Assembly: GCA_026014735.1 (NCBI GenBank)
Contig: JAOZHT010000001.1
Location: forward strand, 992,001 to 1,056,000
From: Candidatus Bathyarchaeota archaeon
Lineage (GTDB): Archaea; Thermoproteota; Bathyarchaeia; Bathyarchaeales; Bathycorpusculaceae
Direction of reading: 5' to 3'
Length of the DNA: 64,000 bases
The translations under genes and the position numbers were made by a program. Below the pieces are notes generated by a model, which saw nothing but the letters and a program-made list of their open reading frames with translations, had not been told where the DNA came from and did no database searches. This document shows, in pieces, positions 43,378 through 51,659 of the stretch. The stretch's first letter is position 1. Every line of letters begins with the position of its first letter.

Positions 43378-45597
43378 CTAAGTTGAGTTGAATCGGTCGA
43401 ATGCGGTTAGGTTGCTCATGGAGCCGCAAGATGGGCATTTATGCAGGGTGCCAAAGTAGTTTTTCTTGCAGTTGCCACAGAAGCTTACCGCGCGGTTATA
43501 GCTGAAGAATTCGCTGGCTTGGTTGTCGATGATTCGCTTCGTTAAATCCAGAAGGGCATCTGCGCTGTATTCGCCGTCGCCCTCCAATTCGAGAATGTCA
43601 AGGCTGCCTCCGCCTAAAAGGCCCTTGGTGAGCTGCGCATTCTCCACGGTGCCGACGGGAGCAAGCAGGGTCGGGGCAGGCTTGATTTGGAGGCGCTTAA
43701 GCGTGCTGTAGTAGGGTTTGTCGCGGGTGCCTGAAAACTTGACTTTGGCTACGCCGAAGCGTTCAATATCCAATTGTGCAAGGCGCTCGGCGGCTTCGCG
43801 GTTGCCCAAGATGGCGGGGTAGAGGCGTTTGCCGTATTTTCTGCCCAGCTTCTGCCGAAACGCAAGCAGTCCAGCGATGACTTCCTCGGCGAACTGGCGG
43901 GTCTCCGGGGCACTGATGGCTTTGCCCGTGAAGGCTTCAGCGGCTTCACAGAACCCCGCCAAATTCACGATACGCGAGCAATGCTCCAAGCGGAAGTACA
44001 CGTCTCCGTTGGATTTCTGGAGCAGAAACGGAAGCGAGTTTTTGCCGAATTGCTTAAGCGCGTTGTTCTTGATGCCTAAGGCGCGGGCGGAAAGCTCAAA
44101 GCGCTCCTTGAAGATGTCGAGGAACTTGTTTTTGTCGCCCTCGCATTCCAAAACGATGCGGGGCAAATTGATGGTGACGCAGCCAAGGCAGCCGGTGCGC
44201 AACGTGTCGGTTTCCCAGTCGCCTGTGAGGTCAGATGAGAATTTAACGCCTGAAGACGAGTAAGCCCAGTTCTCCGCGTCCCTTTTGGTTAGGTTAGCAA
44301 AGTAGGGGGCTCCGCCCTGCGCCGCCAACCTGTGAGCTTTAAGCAGCAGCACACGGGCGGCTTCGTCTTCGAAGGCGCTGGGGGTGACTCGTATGATGAG
44401 TTTGGGGTTAAGCAACGGTTTTTTGGCGTTCTCCTCAAGAAAAACATCCAAAATCAGGGACGCTAAAAGGCGGCTCTCCACCGCGTAGTCGCCGTATTTA
44501 CCCACTGATTTGCCAGCTGGACCGAAGGCTTCTTTCTCCGCGGTGGACTTAGAAACATCCAGCTCCAACCCCAAGGCTGCATCGACATGCTGGTTGAGGT
44601 TAAGTATGAAGAGCCGCAGGTTCTCTTTAAGTTTGGCTACGTCATTACCCCTCGCGAATGGCGCCAGCGAGAGGTTGAAGTAGTTGAAGGCTTGGCTGCG
44701 GCTGGTTTCTCGGCTGGCATGCAAGAGCACGTTGAAGGCGGTGCAGAGGGCAGATTTGAAGTCGGTGGGAGGCGCCATCTGGGCCTGCTGGGCAACGTCG
44801 GGTTGGATACCGTGTACAAAGAAGTAGCGCAGTTCATGCACGACTTCGCTGGGTTTAAGCAGCCATGTGCCGAGGCTGTCGATGTGGATGGCGCCGCTCA
44901 GATGCGCATCAGAGATGTCGCGTGGAAAAATGTTAAGCAGGGTATACTCGCTTATCACTGCTTGCCCCGCGCGGCTGATGGCAACGCTGCAATCGAGGTC
45001 GGCGTCTCGGGACTCAATCAGGACGGTAACTTCATGCACAGGCATCCCCACACGCGTGAGTTTATGGCGGTAGTCCTCATAGCCCTTCTCGACGAGGATA
45101 CCGTTCACGACTTCGCGGATAAGTGAAGCAGTAAGATACTTGGTTTTGGATTTCACCAATCGCTTCTCGGTTTCTTTAGCGGCTTTCTGCGCCAACTCCG
45201 CAGGCACCTTGGCTTCTTTGATGAGGGAATTAGCGATTTTGTTGGCGTCAAACTCCTCCAACGTCAGATGCGAAGTCCGCACAAGCATACCTTTAGGCTT
45301 GACGGCTTTCTTTTCAACGCGGTCCGCCACATCCAAAACCATCTTGCCAAGGTCAGTAAGGTAATACTTTTTGGATTCCACATCCGCCTCCACCAACCCG
45401 GCTTTAAGGAGAAACTTGAGGTGATAAGCGAATCTGCCTGCGTCTCGGCTGGGATTCATCTTGAGCTGCGCCATAAGTTCGCTGTAGCTGAGGGCGCTTT
45501 TGTCAAAGAGCCAATTTAGAATCTGCAGACGCATCGGTGAGGATACGGCTTTAAGAACCTTGACGCCGCGGCTGCGAGTTGGCTGAGCATTAACCAT
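43378..45597 (-). CDS. Winged helix - ATP cone - NrdD-like protein lacking the radical glycine
   Basis: This 739-residue protein has an ArsR-like winged helix at about residues 10-90 (SSPMRLQILNWLF, MNPSRDAGRFAYHLKFLLKAGLVEAD), an ATP-cone domain at about 100-195 (HLTLEEFDANKIANSLIKEAKV, TASLIREVVNGILVEKGYEDY), and an anaerobic ribonucleotide reductase (NrdD)-like body with RTGCLGCVTINLPRI. The zinc site Cys707, 710, 721, 724 is present, but the protein ends 15 residues later. The glycyl-radical motif (RVTGY-type) is missing: the last residues DRFNST align with it with Ser at the radical position. Downstream DNA holds only pyrB, so no lost tail exists. It may be a nucleotide-sensing regulator rather than an enzyme. 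No NrdG activase is adjacent. Confidence 0.85.
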   Translation of the reverse strand: MVNAQPTRSRGVKVLKAVSSPMRLQILNWLFDKSALSYSELMAQLKMNPSRDAGRFAYHLKFLLKAGLVEADVESKKYYLTDLGKMVLDVADRVEKKAVKPKGMLVRTSHLTLEEFDANKIANSLIKEAKVPAELAQKAAKETEKRLVKSKTKYLTASLIREVVNGILVEKGYEDYRHKLTRVGMPVHEVTVLIESRDADLDCSVAISRAGQAVISEYTLLNIFPRDISDAHLSGAIHIDSLGTWLLKPSEVVHELRYFFVHGIQPDVAQQAQMAPPTDFKSALCTAFNVLLHASRETSRSQAFNYFNLSLAPFARGNDVAKLKENLRLFILNLNQHVDAALGLELDVSKSTAEKEAFGPAGKSVGKYGDYAVESRLLASLILDVFLEENAKKPLLNPKLIIRVTPSAFEDEAARVLLLKAHRLAAQGGAPYFANLTKRDAENWAYSSSGVKFSSDLTGDWETDTLRTGCLGCVTINLPRIVLECEGDKNKFLDIFKERFELSARALGIKNNALKQFGKNSLPFLLQKSNGDVYFRLEHCSRIVNLAGFCEAAEAFTGKAISAPETRQFAEEVIAGLLAFRQKLGRKYGKRLYPAILGNREAAERLAQLDIERFGVAKVKFSGTRDKPYYSTLKRLQIKPAPTLLAPVGTVENAQLTKGLLGGGSLDILELEGDGEYSADALLDLTKRIIDNQASEFFSYNRAVSFCGNCKKNYFGTLHKCPSCGSMSNLTAFDRFNST

Positions 45598-45703
45598 AAG
45601 CTGTCTCTCCCTTTGCGCCCAAATGTGTGGTGCTCTACCTATTATTCCACTGGAGAGTTTAAACTTAACGAAAAAACACGGCTAACGCTGTGGTGTTTGA
45701 CGT

Positions 45704-46750
45704 TCAGGCGGGGCAGGGCTGCTGCTGGCTGATGCAGTGCAGGGTACCAAAACCGTAGACGAGGTCCTTGCAGCATATGCCGACGACTTTGCGGGTGGGA
45801 AACATCTCCTGCAGAATCGCCAGCGCCTTTTCATCGTTGGGGTCATCAAAGACGGGCACCAGCACTTTGGTGTTGCCGATGTAGAAGTTGGTGTAGCTGG
45901 CGGGTAACTGTTCGCCTTCGTCGCTGACGACTTTAGGCATTGGCAGCTTGATGACGCGGAGTTTGTGGCCGTCCTGGTCAGTGGCATCGCAGAGAACCGC
46001 ATAGTTTTCCTGCAGAGCCCCAAAATCCGCTTCGCCGGCGTCATCTTGGTAGGCACAGACCACAGTGCGCGGATCGACGAACCTTGCCAAATCATCTATG
46101 TGCCCGTCGGTGTCGTCACCGAGGATGCCGCGTTTAAGCCAGATGAAGTGGGTGACGCCCAGAAAATCGGAGAGGTACTGCTCGATTCGCTCTTTAGTCA
46201 GGTCAGGGTTGCGGTTGCTGTTTAGCAGGCACTGCTCAGTCGTAAGCAGGGTGCCTTCGCCGTTGACGTCTATGCTGCCGCCCTCCAAAACGATGCCGGG
46301 CCTAAAACAGCGCAGCTTCATTTTTTGGTTGATGAATGCAGGGATTTCTTTGTCTTTTAGCAGCGTCTCATATTTTTCGCCCCAGCTGTTAAAGTCCCAA
46401 TGAATCATTGCTAGCTCGTGGCGGGGGTTGCGGACAAAGATCGGGCCGTAGTCGCGGAACCACACATCCGCATAATCCGTGACGTAGATATCTACTTTGG
46501 AGAGGTCGATTCCTGCGGCCTGAAAGAGGCGGAGGACCTTTTTCTTGGTAGGTTCATCTATGACAAAGAGGTTCACGTGCTCGCTTTCATGGATTTCCCC
46601 AACGATCTGCACGTAGGTAGCTTCCACCTTCTCGACGCGGTCGGGGAAAGTTGTGGGGTCATAGGGCCAAGCCAGCCAAATCGCGTCGTGGCGCTGCCAC
46701 TCGGCGGGCATGTAGAAGCCCAGTTTGCGGCATTCATTTGGGCTATTCAT
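45704..46750 (-). CDS. aguA: Agmatine deiminase
   Basis: The 348-residue protein is a guanidino-group-modifying enzyme of the porphyromonas-type peptidylarginine deiminase fold. It has the substrate WLAWPYDPTTFPDRVEKVEATY, then VWFRDYGPIFVRN, VLEGGSIDVNGEGTLLTTEQCLLN, LGDDTDGHIDDLARFV and the catalytic Cys339 in GTLHCISQQQPCPA. It converts agmatine to N-carbamoylputrescine. The next gene (aguB) completes the route and overlaps it by eight bases, so the pair is coupled. Such genes are bacterial-type and rare in archaea. Confidence 0.96.
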   Translation of the reverse strand: MNSPNECRKLGFYMPAEWQRHDAIWLAWPYDPTTFPDRVEKVEATYVQIVGEIHESEHVNLFVIDEPTKKKVLRLFQAAGIDLSKVDIYVTDYADVWFRDYGPIFVRNPRHELAMIHWDFNSWGEKYETLLKDKEIPAFINQKMKLRCFRPGIVLEGGSIDVNGEGTLLTTEQCLLNSNRNPDLTKERIEQYLSDFLGVTHFIWLKRGILGDDTDGHIDDLARFVDPRTVVCAYQDDAGEADFGALQENYAVLCDATDQDGHKLRVIKLPMPKVVSDEGEQLPASYTNFYIGNTKVLVPVFDDPNDEKALAILQEMFPTRKVVGICCKDLVYGFGTLHCISQQQPCPA

Positions 46751-47633
46751 CGTTGGTATCCGCCTGCTTCTCGGTGAGTTTCTGGTAGATGTCGGGGCGG
46801 CGGTTTCGCAGAAAACCCCAGCCCTCCTGGATCTGCCGATTCATAGCCAAATCAACCTTGACGATTAGCACTTCCTCCTGGGTTGTGCTGGCTTCTGCGA
46901 GAACCTTGCCGAATGCGTCACAGACAAAGCTGCCGCCCCAAAACTCCAACTCGCCTTCCTCGCCGACGCGGTTCACCGCCGCCACATGCACCCCGTTTGC
47001 GATGGCGTGGCTGCGCTGCACGGTTCGCCATGCATCATGCCAGTCGCCGTCCGCCGACGTATAACCTTTGACGTAGCCGATTGCCGTGGGATAGAGGAGG
47101 ATTTCCGCGCCCTGCAACGTATTGATGCGGGCGGCTTCGGGGAACCACTGGTCATAGCAGATGAGCACCCCGATTTTGGCGCAGCCCACATCGTAGACCC
47201 GGTAGGGCTCAGTGCCCGCTTCAAAATAGTTCTTCTCGTAAAAATATGGGTCGTAGGGCACGTGGATTTTACGGTAAACCCCAAGTATTTTGCCGTCGAC
47301 GCCGATGACTGCGGCGGAATTGTAGAATTTGCCGTCGCTGCCCTTCTCAAAAAGCGGCGCAACAATGACGACGCCATGCTGCTTTGCCAGTTTGCATAGG
47401 GCATCGGTGGATTCGCCGGGAATGGTCTCCGCCAAACCTGCCACGTCACGGTGCTCCTCTTGGGGGAAGTACTGTGTGCGGTAGAGTTCCTGCAGGCAGA
47501 TGATTTGGGCGCCTTGATGGGCGGCTTGCTCGATCATGCGCAGGGTCTTGTGCATGTTCTCCGCTATGTTTTCTGAGGCTGCGGTTTGGATTAAGGCGAC
47601 TGTGACGGTTTTGGGGGGGTTTAAGTTGGCTAT
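46743..47633 (-). CDS. aguB: N-carbamoylputrescine amidase, start at ATA likely
   Basis: The nitrilase-fold enzyme hydrolyses N-carbamoylputrescine to putrescine. Catalytic residues are seen: Glu in CLQELYRTQYF, Lys in YRKIHVPYDP, and Cys in GVLICYDQWFPEAARI. The ATG at 47555 (MHKTLRM) would remove the first conserved strand of the family; the same frame continues upstream with TVTVALIQTAASENIAEN, and no ATG, GTG or TTG precedes it. AAGGATGG (47641-47648) stands seven bases before an in-frame ATA at 47633, giving 296 residues, the usual length. Only this start fits the family. Confidence 0.93.
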   Translation of the reverse strand: MANLNPPKTVTVALIQTAASENIAENMHKTLRMIEQAAHQGAQIICLQELYRTQYFPQEEHRDVAGLAETIPGESTDALCKLAKQHGVVIVAPLFEKGSDGKFYNSAAVIGVDGKILGVYRKIHVPYDPYFYEKNYFEAGTEPYRVYDVGCAKIGVLICYDQWFPEAARINTLQGAEILLYPTAIGYVKGYTSADGDWHDAWRTVQRSHAIANGVHVAAVNRVGEEGELEFWGGSFVCDAFGKVLAEASTTQEEVLIVKVDLAMNRQIQEGWGFLRNRRPDIYQKLTEKQADTNDE

Positions 47634-47737
47634 TTGGGTTCCATCCTTGGTTTGAACTATTACCTGCGCCGTATTAACTTTTTTGAAGCATACTCAAAGA
47701 AAAAAGGTTCCTGCAACCCTGCGGCTTTTAGAAATCG

Positions 47738-48310
47738 GTGTATTTCATGCATAATTTTCAAGCAATAGCAAATTATAAAACAAAGCAGACGCTAACTGTA
47801 CTGAGGCACCGAAAAATAGCAAATATCCAAAAGTACACTCGCTTAAACGCAAATAACAGGCTGCTATATTTGGCATTTCCAATATTGGCTTTTTTGAATG
47901 GCGCTAATTCACCAGCGGCTTTTTCTTATTCCGTTGCCCTGTTCGCTGCGGGGCTGGCCTTGTGGTCTTCAGTTGCCTTCTTGAAGGAAAAGAGGAAAAT
48001 GCGAATTCTCCAAGCACAAGGCAGCTATAAGCCAAATCCGCCTAAACTGCTATCTTTGTTTTTGGTTTTCGCACTTATAGGTAGTCTGCTTATTATTCTT
48101 GCTTTAAGCGCCTTCGCCTTTGAGGAGTTACATGCTTATTTGTTTGTCTTTAATTTCTTTACACCCATAATAATCGCGGAGATTTTTGTGCCTGCTACTT
48201 ACGCCTACCTCTGGCAACGCAGAAACAAACGCATCCTCTACCTCTCAGGCGAACTCCTATATCCCTACCCCTACATCAACATCGCCGCTGGCAAAGAAAC
48301 TATTTATTAA
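47738..48310 (+). CDS. Membrane protein of unknown function
   Basis: The 190-residue protein is read from GTG 47738 with the ATG at 47747 as an alternative. After a charged N-terminal 45 residues it has hydrophobic segments near 42-60, 63-80, 105-127 and 130-155. The composition is more AT-rich than its neighbours. I do not recognise a family. It ends about 40 bases before Nop5 and on the same strand. Confidence 0.6.
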   Translation: MYFMHNFQAIANYKTKQTLTVLRHRKIANIQKYTRLNANNRLLYLAFPILAFLNGANSPAAFSYSVALFAAGLALWSSVAFLKEKRKMRILQAQGSYKPNPPKLLSLFLVFALIGSLLIILALSAFAFEELHAYLFVFNFFTPIIIAEIFVPATYAYLWQRRNKRILYLSGELLYPYPYINIAAGKETIY

Positions 48311-48353
48311 CTAAAGGCGTTGACAATACATACGTTTACTGGGGCATAGAGAT

Positions 48354-49820
48354 ATGAAAGCATTCATTGTACAGTTTCCCTTCGGCGTCGCAGCATTCGA
48401 CGACAAAAACCAGCTTGTCGAAAAAGCGCTTTTTCCCAAAAAACCGCAGGCGGCAGCCAAGAGCCTGCTACGCGCTGAACAGGGAAAACTCAGCGACCAA
48501 ACCACCTCGCTAATTTCACTGCTCAAAAACGCTGGCTACGACGTGTATGTCTTTGCAGATGCCGCCCTCGCTCAGGAGGCACACCGCAAACTCGAAGTAT
48601 CAACCGAAGTAACCAAGCCCGCGGAAGCAGCCGTCCTGAATGGACGCATGAGCGAAGTTGCGTTGGAGGCAGGTTTCGCCGTCGACGAATCCGAGTTAGG
48701 CGTGTGGAACCGTAACGTCGCCATGGAACTCAGCAAGCTCCGCATTAAGGGCGCAACCATGAAACGTGACCTCATCGTTTCGCAGGGCATCCAAACCCTC
48801 GACAGCCTCGACCAGACCGTTAACCTCTTTATGGGCAGGCTCCGCGAGTGGTATGGCGTCTACTTCCCCGAGCTTGATCGCCTCGTAGAGAAACACGAGA
48901 CCTACGCTCGCCTCGTCATGAACATAGGCGACAAAGAAAGCTACACCCAAGACGCATTAGATGCAGAAAACATCCCCAAGGACCGCGCAGAGAACATCAT
49001 CAAAGCCGCGGAGAACTCCATGGGCGCAGATGTTGGCGGCGCAGATTTGGTGCAGGTTCAAGCCTTAGCTAAAGATGTGCTGGCATTCTATGAACTGCGC
49101 AAGAGCATGGAGGACTACGTGGACCGCACCATGGAGGAGATGGCGCCTAACGTCCGAGCAGTCGCTGGGGCACTTCTTGGGGCACGCCTAATCTCGCTTG
49201 CAGGCAGCCTGCAGAATCTTGCGATGCGTCCCGCAAGCACCATTCAGGTTCTCGGCGCAGAGAAAGCTCTTTTCCGCTCACTGAAAACTGGCGCGCGACC
49301 CCCCAAGCACGGATTGATTTTCCAGCATACGCTACTGCATGATGCGAAGCGTTGGCAGCGGGGAAAGATCGCGCGGGTCATCGCGGGCAAACTTGCCATA
49401 GCCGCACGCGCCGACATGTTCGGTCAAGGACACTACATAGGCGACGACTTGAAAGCAGAGATTAACAAGCGTATAGAGGAAATCCACGAGAAATACAAAG
49501 AGCCACCGCCGCCAAAAGAAGCTGCACCAAGACCGCCACGGGAAGGAGGTTTTGACCGCCGACGCAGCGGAGAACGCCGATTTGACCGCGGCAGAGACAG
49601 ACGTTCTGAAGGGGGCGAGCACCGCTTCTCATATCGTGTGCCTTCTCGAGAGGGACAAAACCAACCCATCCGCCAAACCCCAGAGGTTCCTCAGACGGAA
49701 GGAGCGCCTAAAGATAACCAACAGCGCCCACTCACGCCGAAACCTCCACATGCGGGTCCACCTAAAGGCGGCAAACGTAGGCGCAAGCAGTGGAGAGACA
49801 AGCGTGCCCGTCAGAGTTAA
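48354..49820 (+). CDS. Nop5 (archaeal Nop56/58), C/D box sRNP core protein
   Basis: The 488-residue protein assembles with L7Ae, fibrillarin and C/D box sRNAs for 2'-O-methylation of rRNA. The NOP domain is recognisable in RVRAVAGALLGARLISLAGSLQNLAMRPASTIQVLGAEKALFRSL, and the coiled-coil and N-terminal domains precede it. The C-terminal tail (from about residue 400) is charged and low-complexity with RGG-like and Arg/Asp repeats (DRRRSGERRFDRGRDRRSEGGE), longer than many archaeal homologues. It overlaps the fibrillarin gene by 17 bases. Confidence 0.95.
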   Translation: MKAFIVQFPFGVAAFDDKNQLVEKALFPKKPQAAAKSLLRAEQGKLSDQTTSLISLLKNAGYDVYVFADAALAQEAHRKLEVSTEVTKPAEAAVLNGRMSEVALEAGFAVDESELGVWNRNVAMELSKLRIKGATMKRDLIVSQGIQTLDSLDQTVNLFMGRLREWYGVYFPELDRLVEKHETYARLVMNIGDKESYTQDALDAENIPKDRAENIIKAAENSMGADVGGADLVQVQALAKDVLAFYELRKSMEDYVDRTMEEMAPNVRAVAGALLGARLISLAGSLQNLAMRPASTIQVLGAEKALFRSLKTGARPPKHGLIFQHTLLHDAKRWQRGKIARVIAGKLAIAARADMFGQGHYIGDDLKAEINKRIEEIHEKYKEPPPPKEAAPRPPREGGFDRRRSGERRFDRGRDRRSEGGEHRFSYRVPSREGQNQPIRQTPEVPQTEGAPKDNQQRPLTPKPPHAGPPKGGKRRRKQWRDKRARQS

Positions 49821-50502
49821 ACCCAACGATAAATTCAGTGAAATCTACCAAATCTTGCTTGAAGACGGCGCCAAGCGGCTAGGAACCAAAAACCTTACGC
49901 CAGGCCGCAACGTCTACGGTGAGCGCCTCGTCAAATACAGACGTGTAGAATACCGCGTCTGGGATGCTTTCCGCAGCAAGCTTGCAGGCGCCATAATCAA
50001 GGGCGTCCAGAACGTCCCCATTCAACCCGGTTTTAAGGTGCTTTATTTGGGCGCGGCTTCGGGAACTACCCCCAGCCACGTCAGCGACATCGTGGGGGAA
50101 ACGGGGCATGTGTACTGCGTCGAGTTCGCCCAGCGCAGCCTGCGCGATTTAGTTAACAACGTCGCCGCTTACCGCAATAACATAACGCCTATGCTTGAGG
50201 ACGCGCGAATGCCCGAACGCTACGCCATGTTTATCCCGGGTAAAGTGGACACCGTCTACTGCGATGTGGCGCAGCCTGAACAGGCAAAGCTGCTCGCCGA
50301 CAACGCCGATGCTTTCCTTAAAGATGAAGGATGGATTATGCTTGCCTGCAAATCCCAAAGCATCGACGTCACTATGGCGCCTGAAGCAGTCTACAAACAG
50401 GAAGCCGGCGTGCTGCGTAAACGGGGTTTTGACGTGAAGGAAATCGTGCCGCTGGACCCCTACGATAAGGCGCATGCCATGATTGTGGCGCAGAAAACCT
50501 AG
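49804..50502 (+). CDS. flpA: Fibrillarin-like rRNA 2'-O-methyltransferase
   Basis: The start is GTG 49804 with a GGAGAG ribosome-binding sequence six bases before it, giving 232 residues; the longer frame from 49552 is antisense to sense within nop5 and is rejected. The protein has KYRRVEYRVWDAFRSKLAGAI, motif I VLYLGAASGTTPSHVSDIVG, VYCVEFAQRSLRDLV, VDTVYCDVAQPEQAKLL and IMLACKSQSIDVT. It is the catalytic subunit of the C/D box particle whose guide is probably at 10165. Co-transcribed with nop5. Confidence 0.96.
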   Translation: MPVRVKPNDKFSEIYQILLEDGAKRLGTKNLTPGRNVYGERLVKYRRVEYRVWDAFRSKLAGAIIKGVQNVPIQPGFKVLYLGAASGTTPSHVSDIVGETGHVYCVEFAQRSLRDLVNNVAAYRNNITPMLEDARMPERYAMFIPGKVDTVYCDVAQPEQAKLLADNADAFLKDEGWIMLACKSQSIDVTMAPEAVYKQEAGVLRKRGFDVKEIVPLDPYDKAHAMIVAQKT

Positions 50503-50564
50503 CGCGCCAAGACGGCAAACCTCTTTTTTGGGAAAATCAGCCTATTTATGGCAGGTTAAGAATA

Positions 50565-50697
50565 CTGTTTTTGTTTAGTTGTTGTGGATGATCCCTCTTT
50601 ACACAACAACAACCTGCGGATTGAGTAAAACAACCCGTTTCGGCGTCGGGCGCTGGGGCATATTGCAGATTGGTTGTGGAGCAAACCACAAGCAGAA
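50565..50697 (-). repeat. Dispersed intergenic repeat, copy 3
   Basis: This 133-bp copy is the reverse-strand match of copy 2 at 25583-25714. Shared blocks are TTCTGCTTGT, CTCCACAACC, TGCAATNTGCC, GGTTGTTGTTG, GTAAAGAGGG, CCACAACAACTA and AAAACAG; the terminal hairpin stem is intact. It sits between flpA and rnhB in a 382-base gene-free region (50503-50884). Further right is a G-rich stretch (50769-50779) with a seven-G run that resembles the duplicated promoter only loosely. Confidence 0.8.
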
Positions 50698-50884
50698 CAA
50701 CAAAAAATTGGTTTACTGATAGGATGGGGAGAAGGCGGTGGATCAGCAGCTGCCGCTATGTCTCTAAGAAGGGGGGGATAGCGTTGATAGAGCACAATCA
50801 TTTCAGTAGAATCGCCATGCTATAGGCTAACAACGCTGATTTTGGAAAGCATTATAGGTTGGAATTCCAAAGCCATCGTAGGAT

Positions 50885-51565
50885 GTGAAGGTGATGTTGG
50901 TTGCGGGAGTCGACGAGGCAGGCCGGGGATGCGTGATTGGCCCCTTAGTGGTAGCTGGCGTCGCCGTGCACTCCGATAACCTTACGCAGCTAACGGCGCT
51001 AGGCGTCAAGGACTCCAAGCTGCTCACCCCCAAAAAGCGTGAAGCCCTCTACCCCGAAATCCTCAAACTAACACAGCGCCACCACGTCGTCAAGGTTTTG
51101 CCCTACCGCATCGACAAAGCCGTCCGCAGCACCAAAACCCTCTACAAACTCAACCGCCTCGAAGCCCAAACCATGGCAGAAATCCTTGAGGAACTCAAAC
51201 CCGACGAGGCATACGTTGACGCAGCAGACGTGATTGCTGAACGCTTTGGCCTCCACATCCAAGAGTGCTTAACCACAAAAACCTCCATTATATCCCAGCA
51301 TAAAGCTGACCGTACCTTCCCCGTGGTGTCCGCCGCCTCCATCATCGCCAAGGTGGAACGCGACCGCGAAATCGAGTTGCTCAGAGCAAAGTACGGCGAC
51401 TTCGGCAGCGGCTACCTCACCGACGAAAAAATCCTGGGTTTCCTGAGGAAGCTCCTAACTGAGAATGGGGGCTTCTATCCGAGTTGTGTTCGCAAATCTT
51501 GGGAGCCTGCTAGGCGGGTGAAGGCTGAGTTTGGGTTTAGTCAAAAAAAGCTTGGGCAAGCTTAA
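50885..51565 (+). CDS. rnhB: Ribonuclease HII
   Basis: The 226-residue enzyme cleaves RNA in RNA-DNA hybrids. The active-site acidic residues are in AGVDEAGRGCVIGPLV (Asp and Glu), VKDSKLLTPKKRE and YVDAAD; the family motif KADRTFPVVSAASIIAKVERD is intact. The start is GTG 50885, with ATG 50894 as an equally sound alternative. Length is usual for archaeal RNase HII. Confidence 0.96.
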   Translation: MKVMLVAGVDEAGRGCVIGPLVVAGVAVHSDNLTQLTALGVKDSKLLTPKKREALYPEILKLTQRHHVVKVLPYRIDKAVRSTKTLYKLNRLEAQTMAEILEELKPDEAYVDAADVIAERFGLHIQECLTTKTSIISQHKADRTFPVVSAASIIAKVERDREIELLRAKYGDFGSGYLTDEKILGFLRKLLTENGGFYPSCVRKSWEPARRVKAEFGFSQKKLGQA

Positions 51566-51659
51566 ATTATTGTGTTTTGTAGCGTCAAAAAGGCTACAAT
51601 TTATAAAGATGGTTAACTTACTTAATGATTGAAACAGCTGGTTTTACGGCGGAAAATCG

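Noticed and set aside
43378-43420. Frameshift hiding a glycyl-radical tail of the NrdD-like protein
   Set aside because: Other frames around the stop give no RVTGY-like sequence and the DNA beyond it is the convergent pyrB gene.
49552-49803. Long N-terminal extension of the fibrillarin frame
   Set aside because: It lies inside the nop5 coding sequence; GTG 49804 with GGAGAG upstream gives the usual family length.
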